DNA from: Lucifuga dentata
Lineage: Eukaryota; Chordata; Actinopteri; Ophidiiformes; Bythitidae
Assembly (NCBI GenBank): GCA_014773175.1
Contig: VXCM01000223.1
Coordinates: forward strand, 62,001-126,000
Direction of reading: 5' to 3'
DNA length: 64,000 bases
Position 1 is the first letter of the stretch. Every line of letters starts with the position of its first letter. Shown here piece after piece: positions 53,097-64,000 of the stretch. The position numbers and the translations under genes were made by a program. Under the pieces are notes generated by a model. That model had not been told where the DNA came from. It was given only the letters and a program-made list of their open reading frames with translations, and searched no databases.

Positions 53097-56000
53097 GCCT
53101 ATTTTAGATGCAAACAGTAAAATTATGGTATACGCACTTTTATGCTATGTCCCAGTACACACAAATGATCACACACAAAATATCTGTATCAGTTTCATTT
53201 TACAGTAACATATTTCAGGTGATAATGGCCAGTATTTACAGCATCTTCCATCACTTCTGTTGTTTTTCATTCTGGCGCTTTAAAAACAAACAATAAAAAA
53301 GCGGTGTCCTCAGTGCCAGCCATTACACACAAGAAACAGGGAAAAACTGACAATAAACTTCTTAAAAAAAAAAAAAAAGCAAACTGCCAAGTGGCAGGTA
53401 AAAAACAGGTGAGACCACGACCCCCTATTTCAAAAACTTGTGGTCTTCTGCTGTGTGAGAGACCAGCAACTTACTCAAAATCTGGAAATATGAAGTGGCC
53501 TGTCAGTAAACTGAAGTCTAGCAGGGCACCAGGAAAGTGGAAAGAAAAAATATTATAACTTATCATTTCTGACACAGCATGTGTTGAAGCATTTTCAGTC
53601 TCATTTGTATTCTGAGTTCGAAGAGGCTTTTCTTTTCCTTCATCCATGCATGGCAGCTGAAAGGCTAAATGAAAATAAAGCTTATTTTTGTGAGTAAATT
53701 GACATACCGTTGGAACTAAAGTAAAGCACAGTGGGAAATATTTTCTCAAAGAAATGCTCATCATCAATATCCTCAGGGCCATATTATATAGTCTGCTGTA
53801 AAAAATTATCAATTTCTTTGTAACCATTAGTCAAAAATTTACACAAAAAAGCCATAATGGTGATAGTAATCAAGTTTATCAACTGAAACCAAACATTAGT
53901 ACAGTATTACATTGCTGTTTCGGCTCACATCTGACCTGAAACAGCAACGTAAGTATATACATTTGCATGTCGAACTTAATAATCACCAGTTGGCTGAAGC
54001 TGCTCCAGAGCACCATCCCACTCCAACCCATAGTGCAGTCGCTCTGCAAGCCAATCAGTTCACATCCAATTCAAAACTGACATTTTATATACATAAAAGG
54101 GCTCTATGTCAACAATAGGATATTCATCAAAGACATCCCTGATTTTAGATTTTTTTTTTTTTTTTTTTTNTTTTTTTTTTTTTTTTTTATGATGAAATGG
54201 CATGCAGTCATATATTATTGAACATAGACTCTCCTGAAATGGCATGCCTCAACTTTGCCTTGGGCTGTATTATTCCAGCTGACCTTTAGAAAGTTTAATC
54301 TCTGATTACTTTGAATGGGAAAATATTGAAAACAGCACACAGGTCTAATTTGCTGCTCATATTTCATTTCCAAGCTTTACATGTAGGGCATGGAAATGTA
54401 TAATGCTGTATTTCTCATTTATGGTGTTGTTGTTTTTCTGGCCAAATAAGCAGTTGGAAGACAAGTCCGACAGATCTTCTACTGACCTTATAAAGCAAAT
54501 ATATATGAGAAACTCACTCCCTAACGTGTGTGTGTTCTGTTTTGTACTGTACAGAGAGTGAAAATTGGTAAGCTTTTTTTACATAGAGCTTAATGTGAAA
54601 TAATTTTACAGTTGAGATTTTGTTATTTCCACTACCCACTTGAAACATAGAGAAATGCACAAAATTGTGTTTAGATGAATTATTCACATAAGTGTTTAAA
54701 AACTTACAGTTTTGCTGATACAATGTGTAGAAGGACTTTGCATGAACTGGTGAAATATTCATGCAGTTAAAGCACTACAGAAAAGGGCTGAGAGGAGGTT
54801 AAACCACGTGAGCATCAGTCACGCTGGTCCAGAGAAACGTTCCTACAGGAGGTGTAACTCACTGAAGAATGCATTTCTAAGCATTATATAAGTACTTTTG
54901 GATGAATAATACACTTAAATGCTGGAAAATCTTTACCATGGGCATACAGAGGCCCTTACACACTTTATTTTCAATGCAGTGTTTTCCCCAACAAGATTTT
55001 GTAGAAGTTGAACATAATCTATAACTTCTTTTGCCAGTAAAACATTTTATATACTGCAATAATTATGTGTCATGAGTTTCATGGCTATGAGTCGTGGGTT
55101 CCCTTTTACATGGGTTGTGCCTCTGCCCATCAAAATGTCTGTGCACGGCCTTGCTGGAAACAGATGTGCAGCTAAATTTAAAAAATAACATAGGCACAGT
55201 TTGAAAGTGGTTCTGTGCTCAGTTTGTCGCAACTTCACACGAGGCAGTCAGCACATCCTTTTATCACTGCAAGGTCAGCTAAGCTAACTCAATACAATGC
55301 TACAGAAAAAGGCACTATTCTCATATTTTTCTCCCACAGTATCCAAGAAGATCTCCCCATAGGTGTAATTAGACATGCAGCTGCCAAAGCATCCCCTATA
55401 GAGAGTCTGCCATGGGTAACATTTCCTCCCAGTGGATGCCTGAAGAAAGATAATTGGTCTAATGTGTATGCCCAGTGTTGTGAGCTAATTAAAGCTGTGG
55501 GCAATGGCTATCAGAGCTCACAAACGTCATAGCAAATGCCCAATTAATTGAAGAATATTTGTGCTAAAGTGAATATTTAAAATAAAGTTTTTAGCAGCAT
55601 ATTTTTTTCCCTTCACTATCTCTTATTGGTGAGAGGAAGTGAGGTACAGTAGACCGCACCAAATGTACATTAAAGTGAGTAGTTGTTAAGTATTAAGAGT
55701 TTTCTAAAAAGAAGAATTATATGTAATTCGAATAAAAATGGCACAAAAAGATTTTACATCAAGGTATTATTTATTAAAGCAATTATGCATTGTATCATAT
55801 TTTAGAATTAAATAATTATAAATGAATTTGAATGAAGCAATGATGACCTACTCAACACATTTTTGGATTAATTATTAAATAATCAATAATAAATAAAACT
55901 AAATAATGCATTTATTTATTTTTAATCTGTTTATTTTTTTAGGGAAGTGGTTTTGGCACCTTGGATTTTGAATTGATTGCTTTTGTGTAGTGAGATGCCC

Positions 56001-57305
56001 TCTGGAGTTTGATTAAAGCCTGTTACATGCTTGAGTTATTCCATTTAAAATATTACCGTGTTCCTTTCACAGATAATTGAAACAGTCGTGACAAATAAAA
56101 ACAATAAGAGGGTGAATGTCCGGTTTAACCTCAATGGTAAATTTAAGAGGCCATTCAGTAAAGGAGGTACCAGGCTACAATTGAGAGCATGATTATAGCA
56201 TTTATTTTCAAGCTATTCAGAGGAAATGAAAAGAAAACACCATTGCCTAGCCCGTGATTGGACTCATCTTGTCATCAACAGGATAATTGTCCACAAGTTC
56301 ACGGTCTTTCTATGACCAAATTCATTCTGGAAATGAAAACTACAGCAACTCCCACATTGCACCGCCCTTCTAGACAAGCAACATGAGTTTTCCACCCAGA
56401 AAGACCTTTTTGTGTGCATCACAGTATGATTTACACTAATCAAACACATATTTCTCTTGCTACATAAATGATAAAGTACCTCATAAAAATGTTAAATCAA
56501 AACACCCATTTCTGTAGCTTTTATAAAGATAGATTGGTCAGCAGATTGCTTCTTTCCTCTCCCATTACTGAGCTGATTGTAAAGGGTCGGGGGAGGACAT
56601 GGAAGAAGGTCTGGGCTGATGTCGTTTTGGGGGTCAGCTCCATAAGCCCAACCTGATAGCAGGACTGATGAGGACAGCAGACTGAGTACTGCAGCAATCT
56701 GGCCTCCTCCAGACGGGCTCCATGGATATCAGCAATGAGATCTCCATTACTTTGTTAAACTGTGTCTGAAAAAGCAACCTCACATTTATGTCAGTGTCAG
56801 GGGCTTAATGCTTATTCATACAGCCTCAACAAATTCCAGATTAACCTCCCAGCCGGAAGATCTCTTTCCGCACCAAACTACACGGGCGACTGGAAGGAGA
56901 GGCAGTGTGATTTTGTTTTGATAGCAGAGACACTGTGCGCTTACATGCACACCATATTCCGTTTTTTTTTTTTTTTTTTTTTTTTTTTTGTCTGTACTCC
57001 GAGTAAAGCAAAAAATGCCAGTAAGATGTATACATGCACAGAATCAATAGGATTCCATGGTTCACCCAATACTGTCATGATGCATTGCATAATTGGAGTG
57101 TACAGAGGGTCTGCCAGCTGACGAAGTACATAAGGAGGCGGTTTACTCAAATTATAGCATTTATTTGCCTGAATAAATAGATTTACAATCACGTTATTCA
57201 GAGTAAGCGTGTTCCAATTTAAGCCGAATTTAATGTAATTATTGTGTTTACATGAGGTTTAAAAAAAAATGTATTTACTGCTATAATCCGAGCATAGTCA
57301 AGGCT
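53097..57305. other. Intergenic sequence, no gene seen
   Basis: It holds a poly-A run at about 53365-53378, a poly-T run with N at 54170 (54149-54188) and another at 56961-56989. The blocks 55330-55530 and 56560-56750 are less AT-rich and non-repetitive without a supported exon. Confidence 0.45.
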
Positions 57306-57474
57306 TTAAAGGAGCATAAAAGTAATTTTGCATGTTTGAGCCCTATAAAGGAAAACCAATTCTAAAATTCACCGCTCTAGTAGTTTGTTTTGGAAAATGG
57401 TTGGCAGTAATGTAACGTGTATGCGGGTTGTATTTATTGGGCTCAAACATGCAAAAATCACTGGAATGCTTTAA
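57306..57474 (-). mobile_element. TTAA-flanked MITE, copy I (minimal, 169 bp)
   Basis: TTAA at both ends (57306-57309 and 57471-57474). Almost only one end plus the long right arm remains: GGAAAATGGTTGGCAGTAAT, then GTATTTATTGGGCTCAAACA and ATCACTGGAATGC. The orientation is inverted, judged from CACCGCTCTAGTAGTTTG. Confidence 0.82.
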
Positions 57475-57801
57475 CATGCATGTAAACGTACTGACAGGCA
57501 GACATACCTGACAAACACTGTTCTGGTTATGTGTGAATGTCATAGAATAGCAAACATATAAACAGTGTACAAGACTTGGATTTATGTATTTGAATGGTTT
57601 GAATACAAACACTTTTCCATAAGGCAGCATATGTTTTAACATGTTAAAGATACTGGTGGTCATCTGAATTCAGTGTTGCCTTGCTTATGCTTTATCAATC
57701 ATTGAAAGATAATTTAGGGAGTCTGATTCACTGCTGCTGAAGTGAGCCTTCTGTGCTGCATTGCACCCCCACCCTGGCCTGGCTGGGCATTAAGAGCTGC
57801 A

Positions 57802-57934
57802 ATGTTCTTGGAAGAATGAGCATTAGGACATGGGGGGAGTGAAGGGCTGACGGGGGTGGGGGTGGGGNATGTTCTTGGAAGAATGAGCATTAGGACATGG
57901 GGGGAGTGAAGGGCTGACGGGGGTGGGGGTGGGG
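57802..57934. other. Assembly artefact: 66-bp duplication around a single N
   Basis: 57802-57867 equals 57869-57934, with N at 57868; both copies end in the same GGGGGTGGGGGTGGGG tract. Confidence 0.9.
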
Positions 57935-59364
57935 TATTGAACTGCAAGCCCATGTGTGCCGCCCAGTGGTGTCAATCTCCTTTTACAAAAATAAAGCAAG
58001 TAAAGGTGACATCAGTTACAGTTTTAGCAGTTAAATTGTTATGAATCGGCTGTTCTTTGGAACAATTGTGTTTACTTTGTATTTATTTATTTTCCTGCAC
58101 ATATATTTTTAGAATACATTTTTAAGTGAGCACGTGAGCCTCTTTTAATAATGTGGTTTGTTACATTATGGTCATTATATTATGTGCAACATCATTAACA
58201 CATTCATGCATGTAGGAGGCACACGGTGGTGTAGATTTTGGCACAGCACAGGTTTACAGCTCTTAGAAACAGGCCGAGGCATGATGCAGGAAATTGCATC
58301 ATATCTTGTGCGAATCAACAGGCTCCAATCTGGCTGAAAGACTGCGTGAGTGTAAATGGATAGCTGTTGAGAGAAATGCTGTCCAATAATCAAAAACATG
58401 TAGGCAGAAGATAAAAGTTTCCCTCTGGACAATGACTAGGAGGGCTGATTTTGAGAGATTACAGTTCGATGAATGAAAGACTTGGCTTCTACATCACAGT
58501 TAGTCAGTACTTCATCACGGGCTAAGGGATCAGCATCACACACTAGGTTTTGGAAGTCATTATAAATTTGCCTGATTTGGGTTCTGGGATGATTGGAGTG
58601 GTGAACTTGCTGTGTAGTTTTGTTTTTTTTTTATATCACCAGCAGCTGCCACTGCTCCTCATACATTAGATGCCCTCCTGCCCTCAGGGACAAAACAGAA
58701 TATAATCTTCTCTAGCCAAACTTTAATAAACACAGTAGACTTGGTTAGATTTCCTGTGGCCAGGTGCACTTTCTATTTACTGCCCCCCCCCCCCCCNCCC
58801 CCCCTTTTTTTCTGCCTTTGCTTTTGCTAGGTGGGACAGGAGTTGGCCAGGTATTGGATAAAGGAGAAAAAGTTATACATCTAGTTTCTGGCAGACATGT
58901 CAGATTATATTTCCTTTGCCTGTTTAAAATCTTTTTTCATACTCTTTGTCTTGCCTCTGCCAGGGACATCAGTTGAAGTTAGATGATAATTCCAGCTAGA
59001 CCTTCTTTTCATTGTGTTGTAATCATAATGATGTATTGTGTTCAGAATGCAGGTGCACTTCTGGCACAGTGAAGGCCATTTAAAGATTGCCTAGCCCAAA
59101 AGCTGATCAAGTGTTCTGTCTGGATTTGCACGTATGGACGATTAATCAAGTACTCTATTTCCATTATAAATATAGATGTTAAAAATTGAGTTTCTATTAA
59201 CTAGTTACAAATTTAATTAATAAATACATATTATTCAACTAGGTAGGTAATATATTATTTCTCTCTAACCTTATCTTAAAAGAATTCCAGCATATGACTG
59301 CGCAGTCAGAAGAAGGATGTGCAAGGCAAGCTGTGTATGCCAGACTCACAATGCTGCTTTAATT

Positions 59365-59368
<4 letters not shown>
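57935..59368. other. Intergenic sequence, no gene seen
   Basis: A C-run with N at 58797. No gene or mobile element recognised. Confidence 0.5.

Positions 59369-59413
<45 letters not shown>
59369..59413. repeat. (CT)n microsatellite
   Basis: About 22 uninterrupted CT units. Confidence 0.95.
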
Positions 59414-59416
<3 letters not shown>

Positions 59417-59755
59417 TCATTTCGTTTTCGTTTCTAAAGGCTTTACTGGGATGACCATATAGAATTACAGTATTGCCAAAGCACTGTGTATATAACATGT
59501 CCAACAACAAGGTACAATGAGTTTACAAAGTGTTAATTATCAGAATATAGTAATATATAATAAGTGGAAAGCTAATAGTAAAATGATGAAGTAAGACAGA
59601 TGTATAAATGAGTAAGGATATGTTGTCATTTAAGATTAGAGTAATTCATTGAATTAGTTAGAGAAGAAGAAGAAGAAATAAATAAAAAATAAAATATTCT
59701 AAATATAATTCTATTCTAGTTGTGATGTACAAGATACAATGTAAGCTGGGAATAA

Positions 59756-59759
<4 letters not shown>

Positions 59760-59791
<32 letters not shown>

Positions 59792-59796
59792 TTGTG

Positions 59797-59827
<31 letters not shown>

Positions 59828-59836
59828 TGTGTGTGT
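59760..59836. repeat. (CT)n-(TG)n compound microsatellite
   Basis: (TC)n to about 59787 and (TG)n from about 59793, just beyond the 3' end of the minus-strand LINE. Confidence 0.95.
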
Positions 59837-59889
59837 CGCTCAGTGCTCACATTTGGTGACATGTGTAAACATATTCTCCTGCTAAGATG

Positions 59890-60667
59890 CTGCTTATTGG
59901 GTTTTCTCCCAGCACAATTTGCATTTGTGCTTCTTTGGTCATTTTGTTGAAGTTTGTGTGTATTTGTTCCAGTTTTTTAAAGTATTTTTCTCTTGTCGAT
60001 TTAAATTTGGGACATCCCAGTAGAAAGTGTTGCTCTGTCTCTACAGCAGCGGTGTGGCATTGCCGGCAGAGCCTCTGTTCCTTGGGCAGCCATGATTTCT
60101 TGTATCTGCCGGTTTCTATAGCCAGCTGTGTACGCTCAGTCTGTACTTTGTCAGGGTTGTGCGATGTTTGACGTCAGTCACTGAGCTCAGGTATGACGCC
60201 ATGGTGTACTGCCTCTTTAAGGACAGGTAGCACTGCATTTTGTTCTGTGTTGCTGTTTATATGTTCCAGTGACTGATGTAGTTGTGTTTTTGCTGTGGGA
60301 TAATTTGATTTACTGTGGCTGTGTTTGTGATGTAATCGTGTATTTGGTTTATAATATTTCTCTCAGGCTGCTCCTGTGTTTGGACACATTTAGTTTTTGT
60401 TGGTGGACACAGAGACAGGACCAGCTGAGTGAGGGGGCTTGTCTTGTGGTATTGCAGAGCTTGATACTGGTAAGATTGGGGGTCACTTTGTTTTAGATGT
60501 TTCCAGAATTTAATGATCGTTTCTGTATTGTAATCAACAACGGGATTTGGTGTAATTCTGCTCTGCACGCGTTATTGGTGGAGTTTCTATGAACCTGTAA
60601 AATCTGTTTGCATATTTCAGCGTGGACCAGTTTGATGGGATTTTTGTCCCATTCCTTGAAGTTTTGG
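59890..60667 (-). pseudogene. LINE C-terminal region remnant (connection and Cys/His domain)
   Basis: LVHAEICKQILQVHRNSTNN then ACRAELHQIPLLITIQKRS, a frame change, IIKFWKHLKQSDPQSYQYQA, and finally WLPKEQRLCRQCHTAAVETE followed by QHFLLGCPKF. The C-x2-C..H..C pattern at the end is the conserved zinc-finger-like tail of this LINE group. It ends close to the microsatellite at 59760-59836. Confidence 0.82.
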
Positions 60668-62033
60668 TTAGTTAATGGGCCCCCACACTTCACTACCATA
60701 TAGTAGGATTGGTTGAATGATTGATTGGAGTAGTTTTAGCCATATTTTTGCTGGTATTTGTATGTGAATTTGTTTTTTGATAGAATAAAATGCTCTGTGT
60801 GCTTTCTCTCTAAGTTCATTCACTGCAGGGTTCAAACTTCCAGAGCTATTTAATTTTACTCCAAGGAAAGTATACTCTGTACAGTTTTCTAGTTTATTTG
60901 TTCCTATGTAGAAGCTGTGTTTGTGTCCCTGACATCTGGAGTTCTTTTGGAAGATTACTGTTTTGGTCTTTTTGGTGTTGACTGATAGGGCCCGGTTCTG
61001 ACAGTACTGTGAGAGCAGGTCTAGGTTTTTCTGTAGACCTTCTGCTGAGGGAGATAGAAGCAGCAGGTCGTCTGTCTGCATAGAGTAGACATTTGATTTC
61101 TGATGTGTGTAGCCTGATACCCAGGGTATCAGATGTTTCCAGGACTGTGGCCAGTTCGTTGATGTAGATGTTGAAAAGTGCTGGTGATAAGCAGCAGCCT
61201 TGTCTCACTCCGTGCTCCTGACAGATCATTTCTGTTCTTTTGTTTTCAATCTTATTGCACACTTGTTATCAGTGTACATTTATTTTATTATGTCATATGT
61301 TTTGCCCCCTATCCTGCTTTCCAATATTTTGTAAAAGAGTCCAGTGTGCCAAATTGTGCCAAAGGCTTTTTTGAAGTCAATAAAGCAGGCAAATATCTTG
61401 GTTTTGTTTTGTTTTACATGTGTATCNAAGGCTTTTTTGAAGTCAATAAAGCAGGCAAATATCTTGGTTTTGTTTTGTTTTACATGTGTATCAATTAGGG
61501 TGTGTAGGGTGTAGATATGATCTGAGGTGCAGTGTTTAGGCATGAAGCTGATCTGACTTCTGCTCAGAATGTTGTGTTCAGTTAGAAAGTCTAATAGTAA
61601 AGATGCTGCAGAAAACCTTCCCCAGGTTGCTGCTCACACAGATGCCTCAGTAGTTGTTTGGATCTTGTTTATCTCCATTTTTGAATATTGGTGTTATGAG
61701 ACCTTCTTTCCAGATGTCAGGGAAGAAACCTACACTCAGGATCAGGTTGAATAATTTTAAGATAACAGTTTGGAATTTTTTGGTGGGGGATTTAAGCATT
61801 TCATTAAGGATGCCATCAGGTCCAGCTGATTTTTTTGGCCTAAGCACACGTAAATTGTCCTGGAGTTCCAGCTCAGAAATTGGGGAGTCCAGTGGGTTTT
61901 GATTGTTCTTTCTTGCCATTTCTAGGATCTTGAGTGTTTGGGTGACGTTGTTTTGAAAGGAATTTGTCGGAATCTCTGTGTTATATAATGTTTTGAAATG
62001 GTTGGTCCAGGTACCGCCATCTTGTATTGTCAT
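60668..62033 (-). pseudogene. LINE reverse transcriptase remnant with a 4-bp duplication in the YADD motif
   Basis: Motifs in order: LRPKKSAGPDGILNEMLK, GFFPDIWKEGLITPIFKNGD, FACFIDFKKAFGTIWH (motif A; first Asp kept, a later Asp replaced by Gly), EHGVRQGCCLSPALFNIYIN (motif B), CLLYAD (motif C), then NRALSVNTKKTKTVIF, YTFLGVKLNSSGSLNPAVNE and LLYGSEVWGP. The catalytic YADD is disrupted at about 61068-61083 by an apparent tandem duplication of four bases that shifts frame between the Asp codons. A stop and a 65-bp assembly duplication at 61362-61492 add further breaks. Confidence 0.88.
61362..61492. other. Assembly artefact: 65-bp duplication around a single N
   Basis: 61362-61426 equals 61428-61492, with N at 61427. 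It lies inside the LINE reverse transcriptase remnant. Confidence 0.9.
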
Positions 62034-62464
62034 TTCTTTTGAATTTGCCTTGTTAATGTTGTTCCAGATTTCCCAGAATTTATTTGTTTTGATGAACTCC
62101 TCAATTAGTGTCAGCTGCTTGTATGCGTACTGTGCTTTTTTTATTCTGACTATTCATTTGTAGGATTTTAGTTTTTCACAGTAGAGGAGGCATAGGTTTT
62201 CATTACTAGGGTCTCTGTGTTTTTGGTTTGCCAATTTTCTGAGTTCTTTTCTTATTTGTTGACATTCTCTGTCAAACCATTTGTTGTCATCAGGTTTTTT
62301 GGGTTTATTCCTAATTAGTTTAATTTGTGCTGTTTTTGCTGTTTTGTTATGATATAGTTGAACCGTTTCACTCCAGTGTTCACGCCTTCTTTACTGTGAG
62401 TGAATGTGGTGGTCTGAAAAAGGTCTAGGAGTGTTTGGATTTCATTGCTGCTAATTGCTTTTTA

Positions 62465-63400
62465 AACGTTTTCTGCGCTGTTTTGCATCCATCTATATTG
62501 TTGTCTGATCTGAAACAGCTGGCTGGGCTGTGTGTGTGAGGTGAAGTTATTTTCTGTCCTTTTGATGTACACAGTTATTTGGCTGTGATTGGACAGTGGT
62601 GTTAGTGGTTTAACTGTGAATGCTCTGAGAGAGAGAGGCTCTACATCAGTGATAGCGTAATCTACTGTACTGCGGCCGAGGTGTGAACAAAAGGTGTATC
62701 TACCTACAGAGTCTCTTGTTCTACCATTGACAATGTACAGACCGAGGCTTTGACACAGTTCCAGCAGGTCTCTCCCGTTCTTGTTGATCTGTTGGTCAGA
62801 GTTTAGTTGGAGGATGGTTGTCATATTCCTTGGAAAGTTTAGGGCGAATATGTGGATGTTTCCATCATCTGTGTTGAAGTCTGGTAGTGAGCCAGTTCTA
62901 GCATTCAGATTTCCACAGATCAGGATCTTTCCCTGGGACTGGAAACAGCTAATTTGGTTTTGTAGTTGGGAAAATATATCTTCATCATAATATGGGAAGT
63001 CACTTGGAGGAATATAAACTGCACACAGGAAGATGTCCTGGTCAGTTTCAGTGATATCTTTCTTAATTCTGAGCCATATGTGTGAGTGTTCTGATTTAAT
63101 GTGTGTGATGAACGGGGGGTAAGGCTGCTAATAAGGCTGCCAAATTATAATTCCCCCGGAAGCTCTCCCTCTTTTAATAGATGGGTTCTTGAATGAAGGG
63201 AGGAATATTTCTTTATAGTCTAAGGGACAGTGAGTGATAGGCTCTGATTTTAACCATGTTTCTTGAAGGTTTAGTATGTCTATGTTTTTTGAGTTTTCTT
63301 TGAATTCAGATGTTGTGGTTTTACATCAAAAGAGAGAGGAGTTAATTCCCTGTATATTCCACATGGAAACAGTTAGTGAGCATCCTATGTCAGACATGTT
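62465..63400 (-). pseudogene. LINE endonuclease domain remnant
   Basis: Starting near MSDIGCSLTVSMWNIQG, frame breaks follow, then LNLQETWLKSEP, RASGGIIIW, a stop, AVYIPPSDFPYYDEDIF, ILICGNLNARTGS (Leu replaces the usual Asp-Phe of GDFNAR), LLELCQSLGLYIVNGRTRD, GRYTFCSHLGRSTVDYAITD and PLSNHSQITVY (SDHSQI in intact relatives). This is the order of an APE-like nicking endonuclease, with key acidic residues of the catalytic set altered. Confidence 0.85.
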
Positions 63401-63539
63401 TTGATTAAGTAGTTTAAAAGCAAGAGATAAACCTATGTAATTATATTGTCATCGTAATTTTGGGTTTAAATTGGTAGATTGGTCAATTTAAATTGATAGA
63501 ATAGTGTGTGCACAGGTGTGTGTAGTTAGTTAGTTGGTT

Positions 63540-63960
63540 AGTCTGCAGCAGATGAAGTTCAACTTTTGTAGGATTTCACTCAGTTCTGCTTCCCAGGTGT
63601 AGGTTGGCATCTTGACAGCATCAGCGTAGCTTTGGGGTCCTGGATATTGAGCTGGACCTGCTGCTTGTCTTGGTGCCTGGGGGGGGTGAACTGGTGCAGG
63701 TGGGTCTGGGCTTAGTGATGGGGTTCACGGTAGATGTGGTGTTGTGTGGGTGCAGGTGGTGTGTGGTGGGCTGGTCTTGTTGGATGGCTGTGGTGCGTCC
63801 TGGATGGTGAGGGGAGGAGTGGACAGCTGCTTAGATGTGGGCTGCATGGGATACCAACAGGGCTCCGTCCAAGGGCTACATCTGAGTGTTTTTGCAAATA
63901 TATTTACCATGTCTTTCCAGACATGGTAAATATACATGATAAATTCCAGTAAATTCCATG
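63540..63960 (-). pseudogene. LINE ORF1 remnant (C-terminal part)
   Basis: The minus strand reads a Pro/His-rich stretch (PTRPAHHTPPAPTQHHIYRE) and, in another frame, APVHPPQAPRQAAGPAQYPG followed by PQSYADAVKMPTYTWEAELS and EILQKLNFICCRL. The SYADAV motif and the short Leu/Cys-rich helix at the end are seen in the ORF1 tail of this LINE group. Frame changes and stops break it. ORF1 normally encodes an RNA-binding chaperone. Confidence 0.6.
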
Positions 63961-64000
63961 ACCATGGTCATGGAGGCTATGGATGTTTAGGGTGGGATGA

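Larger units (their letters stand above)
59885..64000 (-). mobile_element. Degenerate full-structure non-LTR retrotransposon (LINE), runs off the right edge
   Basis: Reading leftward from the right edge: remains of a Pro-rich ORF1 (about 63960-63540), an apurinic-type endonuclease (about 63360-62465), a reverse transcriptase (about 62033-60668) and a Cys/His C-terminal domain (about 60570-59890). The order and motifs are those of the Jockey/I-type LINEs abundant in fish, perhaps the I/Nimb group; I cannot fix the clade by eye. Many stops and shifts mark it as old. The 5' end lies outside the window, and no target duplication can be checked. Confidence 0.85.

Noticed and set aside
57841..57934. 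G-rich tandem minisatellite
   Set aside because: The duplication is centred on a single N and is exact, matching the assembly artefact seen at four other places.

Overview
The window is teleost fish nuclear DNA: AT-rich, full of microsatellites and transposable elements, and with a very low density of host exons. The one host gene I can name is gria3, an AMPA-type ionotropic glutamate receptor subunit, on the minus strand. Its first coding exon (signal peptide, 6713-6791) and second exon (start of the amino-terminal domain, 6104-6262) join in phase across a 450-bp intron with clean splice sites. Everything left of 6104 is the start of a large second intron that runs off the left edge. The probable promoter and 5' UTR lie at about 6792-7320, so about 57 kb to the right is the upstream flank, effectively a gene desert. 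One 69-bp exon-like block (29474-29542, plus strand) is the only other host-coding candidate, and I do not recognise its product.

Mobile elements dominate the recognisable content. A 5'-truncated RTE-like LINE (11397-12618) has an open reverse transcriptase frame and a perfect 15-bp target-site duplication. A tRNA-derived SINE (37935-38298) has A and B boxes, a (TGGA)n tail and a perfect 11-bp duplication. A complete-length but inactivated Tc1-like transposon (42433-44025) has TA flanks. An old, broken non-LTR retrotransposon on the minus strand fills about 59885-64000 and runs off the right edge. A possible hAT-like foldback element lies at 20398-20953.

The most striking pattern is one non-autonomous, TTAA-flanked, long-terminal-inverted-repeat element. 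It recurs at 14 places: nine copies with both ends and five fragments. The copies occur in both orientations, several share internal deletions, and a block of about 42 bp in the middle is unusually well kept. A second, unrelated repeat family occurs twice (about 31028-31480 and 35010-35460). A 28-bp perfect palindrome (2541-2568) and a tight 35-bp-arm hairpin (39001-39084) are unexplained structures.

The assembly carries a systematic artefact: fifteen single-N gaps. Five are flanked by perfect 62-67 bp direct duplications and most of the rest sit in homopolymers or microsatellites, so local copy number there should not be trusted. I found no rRNA, tRNA, CRISPR, prokaryotic or viral content, and no convincing new multi-gene system.
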